From Faecalicatena_A orotica (GTDB lineage Bacteria > Bacillota > Clostridia > Lachnospirales > Lachnospiraceae), in NCBI RefSeq assembly GCF_040545875.1, contig NZ_JBEPMR010000010.1: a stretch of 64,000 nucleotides of DNA. The stretch is one strand, 5' to 3'. A program made the position numbers and the translations under genes. The notes under the pieces were generated by a model. That model saw only the letters and a program-made list of their open reading frames with translations. It had not been told where the DNA came from and did no database searches. Of the stretch, positions 27,169-36,404 are shown piece after piece (positions within the stretch are counted from its first letter, which is position 1; each line of letters starts with the position of its first letter).

Positions 27169-27972
27169 TTAAAATATTTCCCGTATCTTATGGAAATCCT
27201 CACCGAGCTCTTTCTGCATCTGGTCCGTAAACAGTTCCGCACTCTTATAAAAGTACATGTCATGCCGGACACACTCTGCGGCCATTGCAACCATCGGCTT
27301 CGACCGGGTCCAGATTACTTCGGACGACGCGTCACTGATAATCTGTCCGAATACAACTTCCTGTTTGTCAGAGACAAGTGTCAGGAATCTGCCTCCCATC
27401 TCTTCCCTCTTTTCCTGAAGCATCCCATGAAAACAGACGTGTTTCAGGGGTATCCCGTTTTCTTCTGCCTCCCCGAAGTAGACAATTCCAAGCCGGACAC
27501 CTCTTTCTTCTAATTGCTGTAACTGCGGAAGAAGTTTTGGAAGGTCCTCCTCCCAGATCTGCAAAAGCAGCTCTGACTGCGTTCCCTTTAAGATACTGCG
27601 GCATTTTGCAAATACATTCTCGTATTCTTTAATATGCCAGAACTCATCCATATCCGTCTGTGCCCTGTAATCCTTCAGCTGAACAGTAAGCTCTTCAAGT
27701 GTCGCATCGGTCTCATGCTTCACCCTTCCTGATATCTCCTCGATCGGTACAGCGGCATATCGGTTGGTATTCTCCTCCCCAGAATACAATATAAAACCTT
27801 TCATGACAAGGGATTCCAGCACATTGTAAATTTTGGAACGTGGAACGGCCGAAAATTTGCTGGCCTCATACCCCGATGCACTGCCGTTTTTCAGCAGTGT
27901 CAGGTATACTTTCGCCTCAGCGTCTGTCAGCCCGATTTTATTGAGCAAAAAAATTTTATCTTCCAGCAGCAT
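27169..27972 (-). CDS. TrmB family transcriptional regulator
   Basis: 267 residues. N-terminal winged HTH matches TrmB closely (LNKIGLTDAEAKVYLTLLKN, ASGYEASKFSAVPRSKIYNV, LESLVMKGFI) followed by a coiled segment and a PLD-like effector-binding domain (residues about 110-255). TrmB proteins sense sugars or other small ligands. It sits inside the operon it probably controls; the inverted repeat over the operon promoter is the candidate operator. Confidence 0.9.
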   Translation of the reverse strand: MLLEDKIFLLNKIGLTDAEAKVYLTLLKNGSASGYEASKFSAVPRSKIYNVLESLVMKGFILYSGEENTNRYAAVPIEEISGRVKHETDATLEELTVQLKDYRAQTDMDEFWHIKEYENVFAKCRSILKGTQSELLLQIWEEDLPKLLPQLQQLEERGVRLGIVYFGEAEENGIPLKHVCFHGMLQEKREEMGGRFLTLVSDKQEVVFGQIISDASSEVIWTRSKPMVAMAAECVRHDMYFYKSAELFTDQMQKELGEDFHKIREIF

Positions 27973-28013
27973 ACCTTATCTCTCCTTACGCAATCCTATG
28001 ATTTCCAGACTTT

Positions 28014-29657
28014 CTACCAGGGCTGCATCGCGCCTCCCTGTTCCGCAGGCCTGCAGTTGCGTGCAAACAGATTCAGGCATCCTTTTTCTTCCTTCAGCGG
28101 CGGGCATACCCAGTCTGCTTTTCTTTTTTCCAGTTCTTCTTCCGTCACTTCCAGTGATACCTGTCCATTTGGAATATCAATGATAATCTCATCCCCGTTT
28201 TCCACAAGTGCGATTGTACCGCCGTCATATGCTTCCGGAGATACATGTCCTATAATGGCCCCGAAATTAAATCCTGAAAATCTCGCATCTGACACAAGGC
28301 CGACACTTGTATGAAGCCCACGTCCGATCAGGGCATCAATGCTCAGCATCAGTTCTTTCATTCCCGGAGCGCCTTTACAGCCCTCATAGCGGATCACAAT
28401 GATATCACCCGGTACGATTTCTCCGGCCTCGATGGCTTCGAACGCGCTTCTGTCCCCGTCAAATACCTTTGCTTTGCCTTTCATGTATTTCACGGAATCC
28501 GGTACCGCTGTCGGACGCACAATCGCCCCATTCGGTGAAAGATTTCCACGCAGTATCTTCAGGCCCGGTTCATGGAAAAGCGGCTTTTCGAGGGTATGAA
28601 TCACCTCGTTTGGCTGCGCCTTCACACCGGAAAGATATTCTCCCCATGTCCGGCCATTCATCATCGGGGCATCAGTAAACAGACGGCTCTCCAGCATTTT
28701 CATCACGTTCGGCACACCGCCTGCGTAATGGAAATCTACAACCGTATATGGGCCGCTTGGAATAACCGCATTGATACACGGTATTTCTTTTGCATATGTT
28801 TCAAAATCTTCCAGTGTAATATCAATCCCGAGCTCATACGCCATCGTCAGAATATGGAGCACCGCGTTTGTAGAGCCAGCCACTGCCATATCGAACATAA
28901 TCGAATTCAGCAGAATCTCCTTTGTAATCAGATCCGACGGTTTCAGTCCTGATTTCACAAGTTTTACCGCAAACTTGCCGGCCTCCCGCGCCTGGCGCAG
29001 TTTCCTGTTGTCAGATGCAGGAATGGTAGCCGTTCCCGGCATGACCAGATTCATCACCTCGCCCAGCATCTGCATGGTATTGGCCGTTCCCATCGAAGGA
29101 CACGCCCCGAAAGACGGGCACACCGCCTCTTCCAGCTCCATCAGGTCTTCTTCTGCAGATCCGGAAAATCTTGCCACATCCAGATCCGCTTCTACTACGG
29201 TCTTGCCGCAGTGGTGACCCGGCTGCATAGAACCGCCTGTCACAACCATTGACGGGATGTTGACTCTCGCGGCAGCAAGATAACACCCGGCAATGATATT
29301 GTCACAGGATGCCACCATGACAAGGCCGTCAAAGTTATGTACTCTTGAGACAAACTCAACAGACATCGCCACGATATCACGGCCCACCTGTTCATATTTC
29401 AGTTCCTCGGCCCCATTTGCAATATTCCCGCATGTGGCCGGTATCCCAAACTCGACCGGCACGCCGCCTGCCGCCCAGATTCCCTGCTTCACGGCTTCTG
29501 CAATCTGCCTGAGGTGCGCGCTTCCCGGTGACCCTTCCATATAGGAATTAGGTACCCCGATATGTGGTTTTTTGCGGATATCTGAATCAGAATATCCTGC
29601 TGCTTTCATCATAACACGGCGGTGTGCCGCCTCTGCTCCGTTCCAATATGATTCCAT
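28014..29657 (-). CDS. IlvD/Edd family dehydratase, noncanonical
   Basis: 547 residues, near the IlvD length. The three iron-sulfur Cys regions are present but altered: ATCGNIANGAEELKY, ASCDNIIAG in place of the usual CDK..PG, and FGACPSMGTANTM in place of GACGGMYTANTM. The C-terminal domain has VGLVSDARFSGF and GHVSPEA, as in IlvD/Edd. It should dehydrate a 2,3-dihydroxy (or hydroxy) acid to a 2-oxo acid. Because leuCD and other branched-chain genes are in a separate operon and this one carries an OCD reductase, valine/isoleucine synthesis is unlikely to be its job. Confidence 0.85.
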   Translation of the reverse strand: MESYWNGAEAAHRRVMMKAAGYSDSDIRKKPHIGVPNSYMEGSPGSAHLRQIAEAVKQGIWAAGGVPVEFGIPATCGNIANGAEELKYEQVGRDIVAMSVEFVSRVHNFDGLVMVASCDNIIAGCYLAAARVNIPSMVVTGGSMQPGHHCGKTVVEADLDVARFSGSAEEDLMELEEAVCPSFGACPSMGTANTMQMLGEVMNLVMPGTATIPASDNRKLRQAREAGKFAVKLVKSGLKPSDLITKEILLNSIMFDMAVAGSTNAVLHILTMAYELGIDITLEDFETYAKEIPCINAVIPSGPYTVVDFHYAGGVPNVMKMLESRLFTDAPMMNGRTWGEYLSGVKAQPNEVIHTLEKPLFHEPGLKILRGNLSPNGAIVRPTAVPDSVKYMKGKAKVFDGDRSAFEAIEAGEIVPGDIIVIRYEGCKGAPGMKELMLSIDALIGRGLHTSVGLVSDARFSGFNFGAIIGHVSPEAYDGGTIALVENGDEIIIDIPNGQVSLEVTEEELEKRKADWVCPPLKEEKGCLNLFARNCRPAEQGGAMQPW

Positions 29658-29698
29658 CTTCTAATCCTCCTAAATCATCAATACCAATTTCATCCCGG

Positions 29699-30685
29699 CT
29701 ATTCCCAGATCGTGCCGACTCCTGCCTGTTTTGCCTTATCATAGATACGCTTTGCCGCCATCAGGTCCTGTGTGCCGATACCGACCGTCTTAAAGACAAT
29801 GATTTCCTCATCATTTTCCCTGCCCTGTACTTTCCCCAGAAGTACATCTCCAAGGTCCCCGGTAAAATCATCGCGTGTAATCTGCCCGCTCTCCAGCGGT
29901 ATTAGAATATCACCTGCCTCTGACAGAACCGCATCCACAGAATCAAAATAGATTTTGGATGCACGTACAAGTATTTCCGGATCCATCTCCTGCATATGCG
30001 GCTGATAAGAGCCGACGCAGCTCACTGTAGCCCCTGCCTTTACCTTCCTGCCATCGAATACCGGCCGGGAAGATGGTGTCACACAGACAAGCAGGTCTGC
30101 ATCCTCCACCGCATCATCAGAGCTTGATGCAGCCACAATTCTTGTTCCAAACTTCGCCAGTTCCTCATTCATCTGATCGACAAATGCACCTAATCTTTCT
30201 GCATTCAGGTCAAATACCTTCACCTCGTCCAGATCCCGGACAGCCACCATTGCCTCAAGCTGCGTCGCCGCCTGCCCGCCGGTCCCGATCAGCGCCCCTT
30301 TCTTACAGTCCTTCTTCGCCAGCACGTCAAACGCCGCCCCTGAAGCAGCCCCTGTCCGCAGCTGTGTCACATAAGTCCCGTCCAGAACAGAAACAACAAG
30401 CCCGTTCGACGCATCTATCAGCAGCACCTGTGCCGGTGTCGTCGGAAGCCCCTGCTCAATATTCTTCGGGAACACATTCACCACCTTCAGACACGCCGCA
30501 TCCAGCTCCTCCACAAAAGACGGCATAAACAACAACGACCCGTCATGCTTCGGCACCTGAATATTCGTACGCAGCGGCACCTCACTCTTCCCCTCCGAAA
30601 AAAGCCGGAACGCCTCCTTATCAGCCTCAACCGCCTCCTTCATCGAAAAAACCTCTTTAATATCCCTCTTTGACAACAACAGCAT
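29699..30685 (-). CDS. Ornithine cyclodeaminase / mu-crystallin family enzyme
   Basis: 328 residues. Rossmann core KKGALIGTGGQAATQLEAM with NAD(P) loop, and the family blocks VPLRTNIQVPKHDGSLLFMP and LDGTYVTQLRTGAASG. Members act as ornithine cyclodeaminase, alanine or other amino-acid dehydrogenase, or reductases of cyclic imino acids. First gene of the operon with the IlvD-type dehydratase 41 bp downstream. A route in which the dehydratase makes a 2-oxo acid (or imine) that this enzyme reduces, or the reverse, fits the pair but is not proven. Confidence 0.87.
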   Translation of the reverse strand: MLLLSKRDIKEVFSMKEAVEADKEAFRLFSEGKSEVPLRTNIQVPKHDGSLLFMPSFVEELDAACLKVVNVFPKNIEQGLPTTPAQVLLIDASNGLVVSVLDGTYVTQLRTGAASGAAFDVLAKKDCKKGALIGTGGQAATQLEAMVAVRDLDEVKVFDLNAERLGAFVDQMNEELAKFGTRIVAASSSDDAVEDADLLVCVTPSSRPVFDGRKVKAGATVSCVGSYQPHMQEMDPEILVRASKIYFDSVDAVLSEAGDILIPLESGQITRDDFTGDLGDVLLGKVQGRENDEEIIVFKTVGIGTQDLMAAKRIYDKAKQAGVGTIWE

Positions 30686-30734
30686 CCTTCTACCTCCTTA
30701 ACCTGAAAGCACATTTCCATATTAGTATACCCCT

Positions 30735-30780
30735 TTGGTAACTATTAATCCCATTATACCAATCCCCCTCAAAAAGTCAA
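30735..30780 (-). promoter_or_regulatory. Promoter and overlapping operator of the OCD operon
   Basis: On the minus strand TTGACT (30775-30780), 16-bp spacer, TATAAT (30753-30758). An inverted repeat TTGGTA (30735-30740) ... TACCAA (30757-30762) covers the -10 and start region. Placement suits repression by the TrmB protein encoded in the operon. Confidence 0.6.
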
Positions 30781-30840
30781 CACCAAAATCCCCCTCCTCC
30801 CCCTTAATAGCCAGTAACCTCCCCCTCCAACTTAAGCCGT

Positions 30841-31181
30841 AGAAGTCCCCCCGTGATAGAATTTTTTCTGCCGGCCGGATGAACCAGCTTGCCGTGGAAC
30901 AGGAATGGCCTTGCACGGATGCGTCTTTTCAGAATTACTGCCCCTTCATCAAAATAGAAGCCAACACATGAACGAATCGCAGGACATCAAGTCCTGCGAT
31001 TCAGCCGACTTAGCGAGAATGCATCCAAGCATTCTTGCGTTTGTCGGCGGTGTTCATCGTGTTGGCTTCTATTTTGATTTAGGGGCAGTTATACTGAAAA
31101 CCCGCATCCGTGCAAGGCCATTCCTGTTCCGCGGCAAGCGTCCCCCTTCATCCTCCGCCCAAAAAATCCCATCACCTACTT
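30841..31181. repeat. Large imperfect inverted repeat with two internal hairpins (MITE-like)
   Basis: About 130 bp at 30841-30973 recur inverted at 31050-31181 with roughly 85-90 percent identity by eye, including shared blocks GGAACAGGAATGGCC, TTGCACGGATGCG and AAAATAGAAGCCAACAC. Between the arms are two perfect or near-perfect hairpins: GAATCGCAGGAC / GTCCTGCGATTC (30974-31002) and GCCGAC..GCGAGAATGC / GCATTCTTGC..GTCGGC (31004-31048). The right arm reaches the leuD stop codon. No protein-coding frame explains it and the ends lack T runs, so it is not an ordinary terminator. Confidence 0.85.
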
Positions 31182-31664
31182 CTTACTATTGGTGTAGTTC
31201 ACTAATCCTCCGGCCGCTATCAGTTTCTGCATGAACTCTGGGAAAGCCTGCCCCTGATATTCCGTTCCTTTCGTGCGGTTATAGATCTTTCCGCTGTCAA
31301 AATCAACTTCTACCTCATCCCCGGCATCGATCCCTTTTGCCGCCTCCGGACATTCAATGATCGGAAGACCGATATTAATTGCATTGCGGTAGAAAATCCT
31401 TGCAAACGTCTCCGCGATTACACAGCTGACCCCTGCGGTCTTTAAGCACAACGGAGCATGTTCTCTGGAAGAACCACAGCCAAAGTTCTTATTTGCCACA
31501 ATCAGGTCGCCCTGTTTTACTTTCTTTACAAAGTCCGGATCAATGTCTGCCATTGCATGGCTTGCAAGCTCCTGCGCATCAAAAGAGTTCAGGTATCTTG
31601 CCGGTATGATAACGTCTGTATCTACGTTGTCTCCATATTTAAAAACGTGTCCCAATGCTTTCAT
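31176..31664 (-). CDS. leuD: 3-isopropylmalate dehydratase small subunit
   Basis: 162 residues, the short archaeal/clostridial LeuD form. DTDVIIPARYLNSFDAQEL and NFGCGSSREHAPLCLK are family signatures (swivel domain of aconitase-type hydro-lyases). Pairs with LeuC to isomerise 2-isopropylmalate in leucine synthesis. Start codon overlaps the leuC stop (TAATG). The stop codon lies in the end of the large inverted repeat. Confidence 0.96.
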   Translation of the reverse strand: MKALGHVFKYGDNVDTDVIIPARYLNSFDAQELASHAMADIDPDFVKKVKQGDLIVANKNFGCGSSREHAPLCLKTAGVSCVIAETFARIFYRNAINIGLPIIECPEAAKGIDAGDEVEVDFDSGKIYNRTKGTEYQGQAFPEFMQKLIAAGGLVNYTNSKK

Positions 31665-32938
31665 TATTTGTCACCTACTTTCTCCGGATTCGCAATGCAT
31701 CCTGCAATTGCACTCGCAGCCGCCACCTCTGGGGAAGCCAGATAAATAAGAGAATCTACGTGTCCCATTCGTCCAACGAAGTTACGGTTTGTCGTGGAAA
31801 CACACTTTTCCCCTGCTGCCATAACGCCCATATGCCCGCCCATGCAAGGGCCGCAGCTCGGCGTATTGACTGCACATCCTGCGTCTACAAAGATATCCAG
31901 AAGTCCCTCTGCAATACACTGCTTATAAATCTTCTGCGTTGCAGGTATTACCATGACACGCACATCCGGATGGACCTGACGTCCTTTCAGGATGGCTGCC
32001 GCCTTGCGCATATCCTCCATTCTGCCGTTTGTACAGGAACCGATTACCACCTGGTCGATCTTGACAGGTTCCATTGCTTCGATCTCATCAATCGTCTTCG
32101 CATTCCCCGGAAGGTGTGGGAAAGCCACGGTAGGACGTACCTGTGACAGATCAATCTCGATCACTTCGTCATACACGGCATCCTCATCCGCCTCGTATAC
32201 CTGATATTCCTTAACAGAATGCTCCTTCAGGTAAGCTTCTGTCTGCTCGTCTACAGGGAATATCCCATTCTTCGCGCCTGCTTCAATCGCCATGTTTGCA
32301 ATTGTAAAACGGTCATCCATAGAAAGGTTCTTAAGTCCCTCTCCTGCAAATTCCATAGATTTATAAAGTGCACCATCCACACCGATCTTACCGATAATAT
32401 GGATGATCACATCTTTTCCGCTTACATACGGTCCCGGTTTTCCAGTCAATACAAACTTCATGGCACTTGGCACCTTGAACCAGAGTTCCCCTGTCGCCAT
32501 GCCTGTTGCAATATCCGTCGTTCCCACGCCTGTAGAAAATGCTCCCAGAGCGCCATATGTACAAGTATGAGAATCCGCACCAATGATGCATTCCCCGGCA
32601 GCAACCACTCCAGCCTCCGGAAGGATTGCGTGCTCAACCCCCGATTTTCCCTGTTCAAAATACCACTTCAGTCCCTGCTTCTTTGCAAACTCGCGGATGG
32701 ACTTGGAGTTTTCAGCCGACTTGATATCCTTATTCGGTGTAAAATGATCCGGTACCAGTACTACTTTATCTTTATCATAAACCTGTTCTGCCATCTGTCT
32801 GAAAATCGGCAGAGCCATAGGCCCTGTAATGTCATTTGCCATCACCACGTCTAATTTCGCTTCAATCAACTGTCCGGCCTCTACAGAATCAAGCCCTGCA
32901 TGAGCCGCCAGAATCTTCTGCGTCATTGTCATTCCCAT
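31664..32938 (-). CDS. leuC: 3-isopropylmalate dehydratase large subunit
   Basis: 424 residues from ATG 32938 (MGMTMTQKILAAHAG); GAGGAGG is 8 bases upstream, whereas the longer frame has none and would overlap asd. Iron-sulfur ligands are visible in VIGSCTNGRMED and NTPSCGPCMGG, plus GADSHTCTYGALGAF. This is the shorter LeuC subtype that pairs with a 160-residue LeuD. Third gene of the argH-asd-leuC-leuD unit, 38 bp after asd. Confidence 0.96.
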   Translation of the reverse strand: MGMTMTQKILAAHAGLDSVEAGQLIEAKLDVVMANDITGPMALPIFRQMAEQVYDKDKVVLVPDHFTPNKDIKSAENSKSIREFAKKQGLKWYFEQGKSGVEHAILPEAGVVAAGECIIGADSHTCTYGALGAFSTGVGTTDIATGMATGELWFKVPSAMKFVLTGKPGPYVSGKDVIIHIIGKIGVDGALYKSMEFAGEGLKNLSMDDRFTIANMAIEAGAKNGIFPVDEQTEAYLKEHSVKEYQVYEADEDAVYDEVIEIDLSQVRPTVAFPHLPGNAKTIDEIEAMEPVKIDQVVIGSCTNGRMEDMRKAAAILKGRQVHPDVRVMVIPATQKIYKQCIAEGLLDIFVDAGCAVNTPSCGPCMGGHMGVMAAGEKCVSTTNRNFVGRMGHVDSLIYLASPEVAAASAIAGCIANPEKVGDK

Positions 32939-32976
32939 TGCGACAACCTCCTCTTTCATTTCATTTGAATTCTGAT

Positions 32977-34062
32977 TTACTTTGCCTGAATATATTTCTT
33001 GGCTGTAAGTGTTTCTGCACATAATACGGCCCCGCCTGCAGCGCCGCGCACGGTATTGTGTGACAGGCCGACAAATTTATAGTCGAACATGCTGTCTTCT
33101 CTTAAACGTCCGATGGATATGCCCATTCCGTTTTCATAATCTACGTCTGCTTTTACCTGCGGGCGGTTATCTTCTTCCAGATACTGGATGAACTGCTTTG
33201 GTGCGCTCGGAAGTTCGGCCTCCTGCGGGAACCCTTTGTAGCTTACCAGTTTTTCTATTAATTCTTCTTTGGTCGGTTTCTTCTCAAAGTTGATGAATAC
33301 CGCTGCCGTATGGCCGTTTAAGACAGGCACCCGGATGCACTGGCAAGTAATCTTCGGGAGCTGTGCTTTTACAATCTCTCCGTTTTCCACTTTGCCGAGT
33401 ACTCTCAACGGCTCCTGTTCGCTCTTTTCTTCTTCCCCGCCGATATATGGAATGATGTTCTCTACCATTTCCGGCCAGTCTTTGAATGTCTTGCCGGCTC
33501 CTGAAATTGCCTGATACGTGGTTGCAACTACTTCCTTCGGGCCGAATTCTTTCCATGCTGCAAGACACGGTGCGTAACTCTGGATCGAACAGTTCGGCTT
33601 CACTGCGATGAACCCGCGGGTAGTTCCGAGACGCTTTTTCTGAGCTTCTATTACGTCAAAATGCTCCACATTGATTTCCGGGATTACCATCGGTACATCC
33701 GGTGTCCAGCGGTGCGCGCTGTTGTTGGATACAACCGGTGTCTCTGTCTTCGCATATTCTTCCTCGATCGCTTTGATTTCTTCTTTTGTCATATCCACGG
33801 CGCTGAATACGAAATCTACTGTAGATGCCACTTTTTCTACTTCGTTTACATTCAGTACAGTCAGTTTCTTGACTGCCTCTGGCATCGGGGTATCCATTTT
33901 CCATCTGTCCCCTACTGCCTCTTCATAGGACTTTCCTGCTGAACGTGGGCTTGCAGCCACTGTTACTACTTCAAACCACGGATGGTTCTCAAGCAGGGAG
34001 ATGAATCTCTGACCAACCATTCCTGTTGCACCTAAAATACCAACTCTTAATTTCTGTTCCAT
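32977..34062 (-). CDS. asd: Aspartate-semialdehyde dehydrogenase
   Basis: 361 residues from ATG 34062 (MEQKLRVGILGATGMVGQRF), with AAGGAG 8-9 bases upstream; earlier in-frame codons lack spacing. NADP loop GATGMVGQ, active Cys in KPNCSIQSYAP, and HTAAVFINFEKKP are of the archaeal/fungal-type ASADH branch rather than the E. coli type. Makes aspartate semialdehyde for lysine, threonine and methionine. 39 bp after argH. Confidence 0.94.
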   Translation of the reverse strand: MEQKLRVGILGATGMVGQRFISLLENHPWFEVVTVAASPRSAGKSYEEAVGDRWKMDTPMPEAVKKLTVLNVNEVEKVASTVDFVFSAVDMTKEEIKAIEEEYAKTETPVVSNNSAHRWTPDVPMVIPEINVEHFDVIEAQKKRLGTTRGFIAVKPNCSIQSYAPCLAAWKEFGPKEVVATTYQAISGAGKTFKDWPEMVENIIPYIGGEEEKSEQEPLRVLGKVENGEIVKAQLPKITCQCIRVPVLNGHTAAVFINFEKKPTKEELIEKLVSYKGFPQEAELPSAPKQFIQYLEEDNRPQVKADVDYENGMGISIGRLREDSMFDYKFVGLSHNTVRGAAGGAVLCAETLTAKKYIQAK

Positions 34063-34101
34063 CTTTCCCTCTCCTTTATCTTTCACAAAATTTGATAATC
34101 C

Positions 34102-35481
34102 TTATTCTACATTCAGATACATATCATACGCCATGATAACGTCCCCCATAGCTGATTTGCCCGGGGCACCGGTTGTATTACGCATCTCTACACAGGTTTT
34201 CATACTGATTGCATCATAGATATCTTCTTCAAATACCGGAGAAATTGCCTTGTATTCTTCCAGTGTCATATCATCAAGAGCAATGTTCTTCTCGATGCAG
34301 TGAAGTACCAGCTGTCCGACAATGCCGTGTGCATCCCGGAATGGTACGCCATGATTCACGAGATAGTCAGCCGCGTCGGTTGCATTTGTAAAACCGTTCT
34401 TCGCGCTGTCTTCCATACGTTTTTTCTGGAAACGTATGGTATTAATCATGCCTGTAAACAGGGCAAGACATCCTTTCGTCGTATCGATGGCATCAAATAC
34501 CAGTTCTTTATCTTCCTGCATATCTTTATTATATGCAAGGGGGATTCCCTTCATGGTTGTCAGCAGAGACATCAGCGCCCCATAGACACGTCCTGTCTTC
34601 CCTCTGACGAGTTCGGCGATATCCGGATTCTTCTTCTGCGGCATGATGCTGCTCCCTGTACTGTAGGCATCATCAATCTCCACAAATTGATACTCGTTGG
34701 AATTCCAGATGATCACTTCTTCTGAGAAACGGCTCAGATGCATCATCACCGTTGACATTGCCGACAAAAGCTCGATCAGGTAGTCTCTGTCGGATACGGA
34801 ATCCATGCTGTTCATCGTCGGACCCGCAAACTCCATCAGTTCTGCCGTATACTCTCGGTCAAGAGGATAGGTCGTACCGGCCAGTGCACCGGACCCGAGC
34901 GGGCAGTAATTCATTCTATTATAAATATCCTTCATGCGTGAGCGGTCACGTTTAAACATTTCAAAATAAGCGCCAAGATGGTGTGCCAGTGTAATAGGCT
35001 GTGCCTTCTGTAAATGTGTGAACCCGGGCATGTAGGTCTCTGTGTTTTCCTTCATCAGCCTCAGCAGAACTTCCAGAAGCTCCTTCAGAAGTCTGTCCAG
35101 TTCCAGAATCTCATCGCGGGTATAGAGCTTCATATCCAGAGCCACCTGGTCATTACGGCTTCTTCCTGTATGTAACTTCTTGCCCGCGTCCCCGATCCGG
35201 TCAATCAGATTTGCCTCCACGAAGCTGTGAATATCTTCATACTTATCTGTAATCTCAAGCACACCTCGCTCCACATCTGAACGGATGCCCTCCAGACCTT
35301 CTATAATCTGATTCTTCTCATCCTCTGTCAGAATCTTCTGCTTCGCCAGCATCGTAACATGCGCGATACTGCCGCGGATATCCTGCTCATAAAATTTCTT
35401 GTCAAAAGATATTGATGCATTGAAATTGTACACTAACTGGTCTGTTTCCTTCGTGAAACGACCGCCCCATAACTGTGCCAT
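34102..35481 (-). CDS. argH: Argininosuccinate lyase
   Basis: 459 residues, standard. Opens MAQLWGGRFTKETDQLVYNF and carries the fumarase/aspartase superfamily signature GSSIMPQKKNPD plus HTGRSRNDQVALD and TSGSSLM-type loops. Splits argininosuccinate into arginine and fumarate. First gene of a four-gene unit with asd, leuC and leuD; argG is not in the window. Confidence 0.97.
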   Translation of the reverse strand: MAQLWGGRFTKETDQLVYNFNASISFDKKFYEQDIRGSIAHVTMLAKQKILTEDEKNQIIEGLEGIRSDVERGVLEITDKYEDIHSFVEANLIDRIGDAGKKLHTGRSRNDQVALDMKLYTRDEILELDRLLKELLEVLLRLMKENTETYMPGFTHLQKAQPITLAHHLGAYFEMFKRDRSRMKDIYNRMNYCPLGSGALAGTTYPLDREYTAELMEFAGPTMNSMDSVSDRDYLIELLSAMSTVMMHLSRFSEEVIIWNSNEYQFVEIDDAYSTGSSIMPQKKNPDIAELVRGKTGRVYGALMSLLTTMKGIPLAYNKDMQEDKELVFDAIDTTKGCLALFTGMINTIRFQKKRMEDSAKNGFTNATDAADYLVNHGVPFRDAHGIVGQLVLHCIEKNIALDDMTLEEYKAISPVFEEDIYDAISMKTCVEMRNTTGAPGKSAMGDVIMAYDMYLNVE

Positions 35482-35609
35482 TTCTTTATCCTCTCTTCTC
35501 TTTTTGTGATTTTCTCATTAGTTTATCATAGTAACGTGTTAATGTCCACATGAAAGTTTACGGTTTTGCTCTCTTTTCCAGTACTTTCTTTAGAACTTTT
35601 TTACATTCA

Positions 35610-36221
35610 TTATCTTGAAAACTCGCAGCCGCAGTAATCCTGCCTGTAAAGGCCGTATTCCTTTGACAGTTCAATGGAACGCTTGTACCCGTTCTTCTTT
35701 TTAAAATCCGACTGCAGATACTTTACCCCATAGCGGGATGCAATCTTGGTTCCGATCGAATTTAATTTTTCTGCATTCTTTAAAGGACTGATGCTCAGCG
35801 TTGTCGTAAAATAGTCAAAGCCGCCCTTCACTGCCATCTCGGCCGCCTCTGTAAGACGGAGCTCATAGCATTTGAAGCACCGTGCACCTCCCTCTTTCAA
35901 ATGCTCCATTCCTGCCGCCATTTCATAAAATTTCTCTTTATCATAATTCCCTGCCAGAAAAGATACCGGGTTTTTAAAGTGCATATCACCAATCAGTGTC
36001 TGCTGCTCTAACAGGCGTTTCGTATATTCACTTTCTGGAAAAATATTCGGATTATAATAAAACACGGTAATTTCAAAATACTCCGACAAATATTCCAGCA
36101 CATAACTGCTGCAGGGAGCACAGCAGCTGTGAAGCAGAAGTGTCGGCACACGCCCCTCCTTCTGGATTACATCGATCAGTTTGTCCAGTTCCTTCTGGTA
36201 GTTTATATTTCGATAGTTCAT
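35610..36221 (-). CDS. queH: Epoxyqueuosine reductase QueH
   Basis: 203 residues. The DUF208/QueH cysteines are clear: LLLHSCCAPCSSYVLEYL near the N terminus, RCFKCYELRL in the middle and QDYCGCEFS at the C terminus. QueH reduces epoxyqueuosine to queuosine in tRNA, the last step after QueA (encoded at 11-12 kb), and replaces the cobalamin enzyme QueG. Monocistronic. Confidence 0.93.
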   Translation of the reverse strand: MNYRNINYQKELDKLIDVIQKEGRVPTLLLHSCCAPCSSYVLEYLSEYFEITVFYYNPNIFPESEYTKRLLEQQTLIGDMHFKNPVSFLAGNYDKEKFYEMAAGMEHLKEGGARCFKCYELRLTEAAEMAVKGGFDYFTTTLSISPLKNAEKLNSIGTKIASRYGVKYLQSDFKKKNGYKRSIELSKEYGLYRQDYCGCEFSR

Positions 36222-36404
36222 CTTGATTCTGCACCTTTCTTCTTAAAAAAGCCATGCTTTTTATAATAATACCATACTTTTCTAAAGATTTGAATCTTCC
36301 TTTAAAATCACTTTACAGCCTTTGGTTCTCTTACATTAAGTGTTTGTCACCTATCTTCTGTTTTCTCATAAACTAACTATATACTTGTCGAATGGAGTGT
36401 CTGC

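Noticed and set aside
28014..29657. Biosynthetic ilvD
   Set aside because: The second cysteine motif departs from CDK..PG and the gene sits with an OCD enzyme, TrmB regulator and transporter, not with ilv genes.
30722..30916. Minus-strand 64-codon frame between the OCD promoter and the large inverted repeat
   Set aside because: It runs through the promoter and repeat arm, has no ribosome site and no recognisable protein features.
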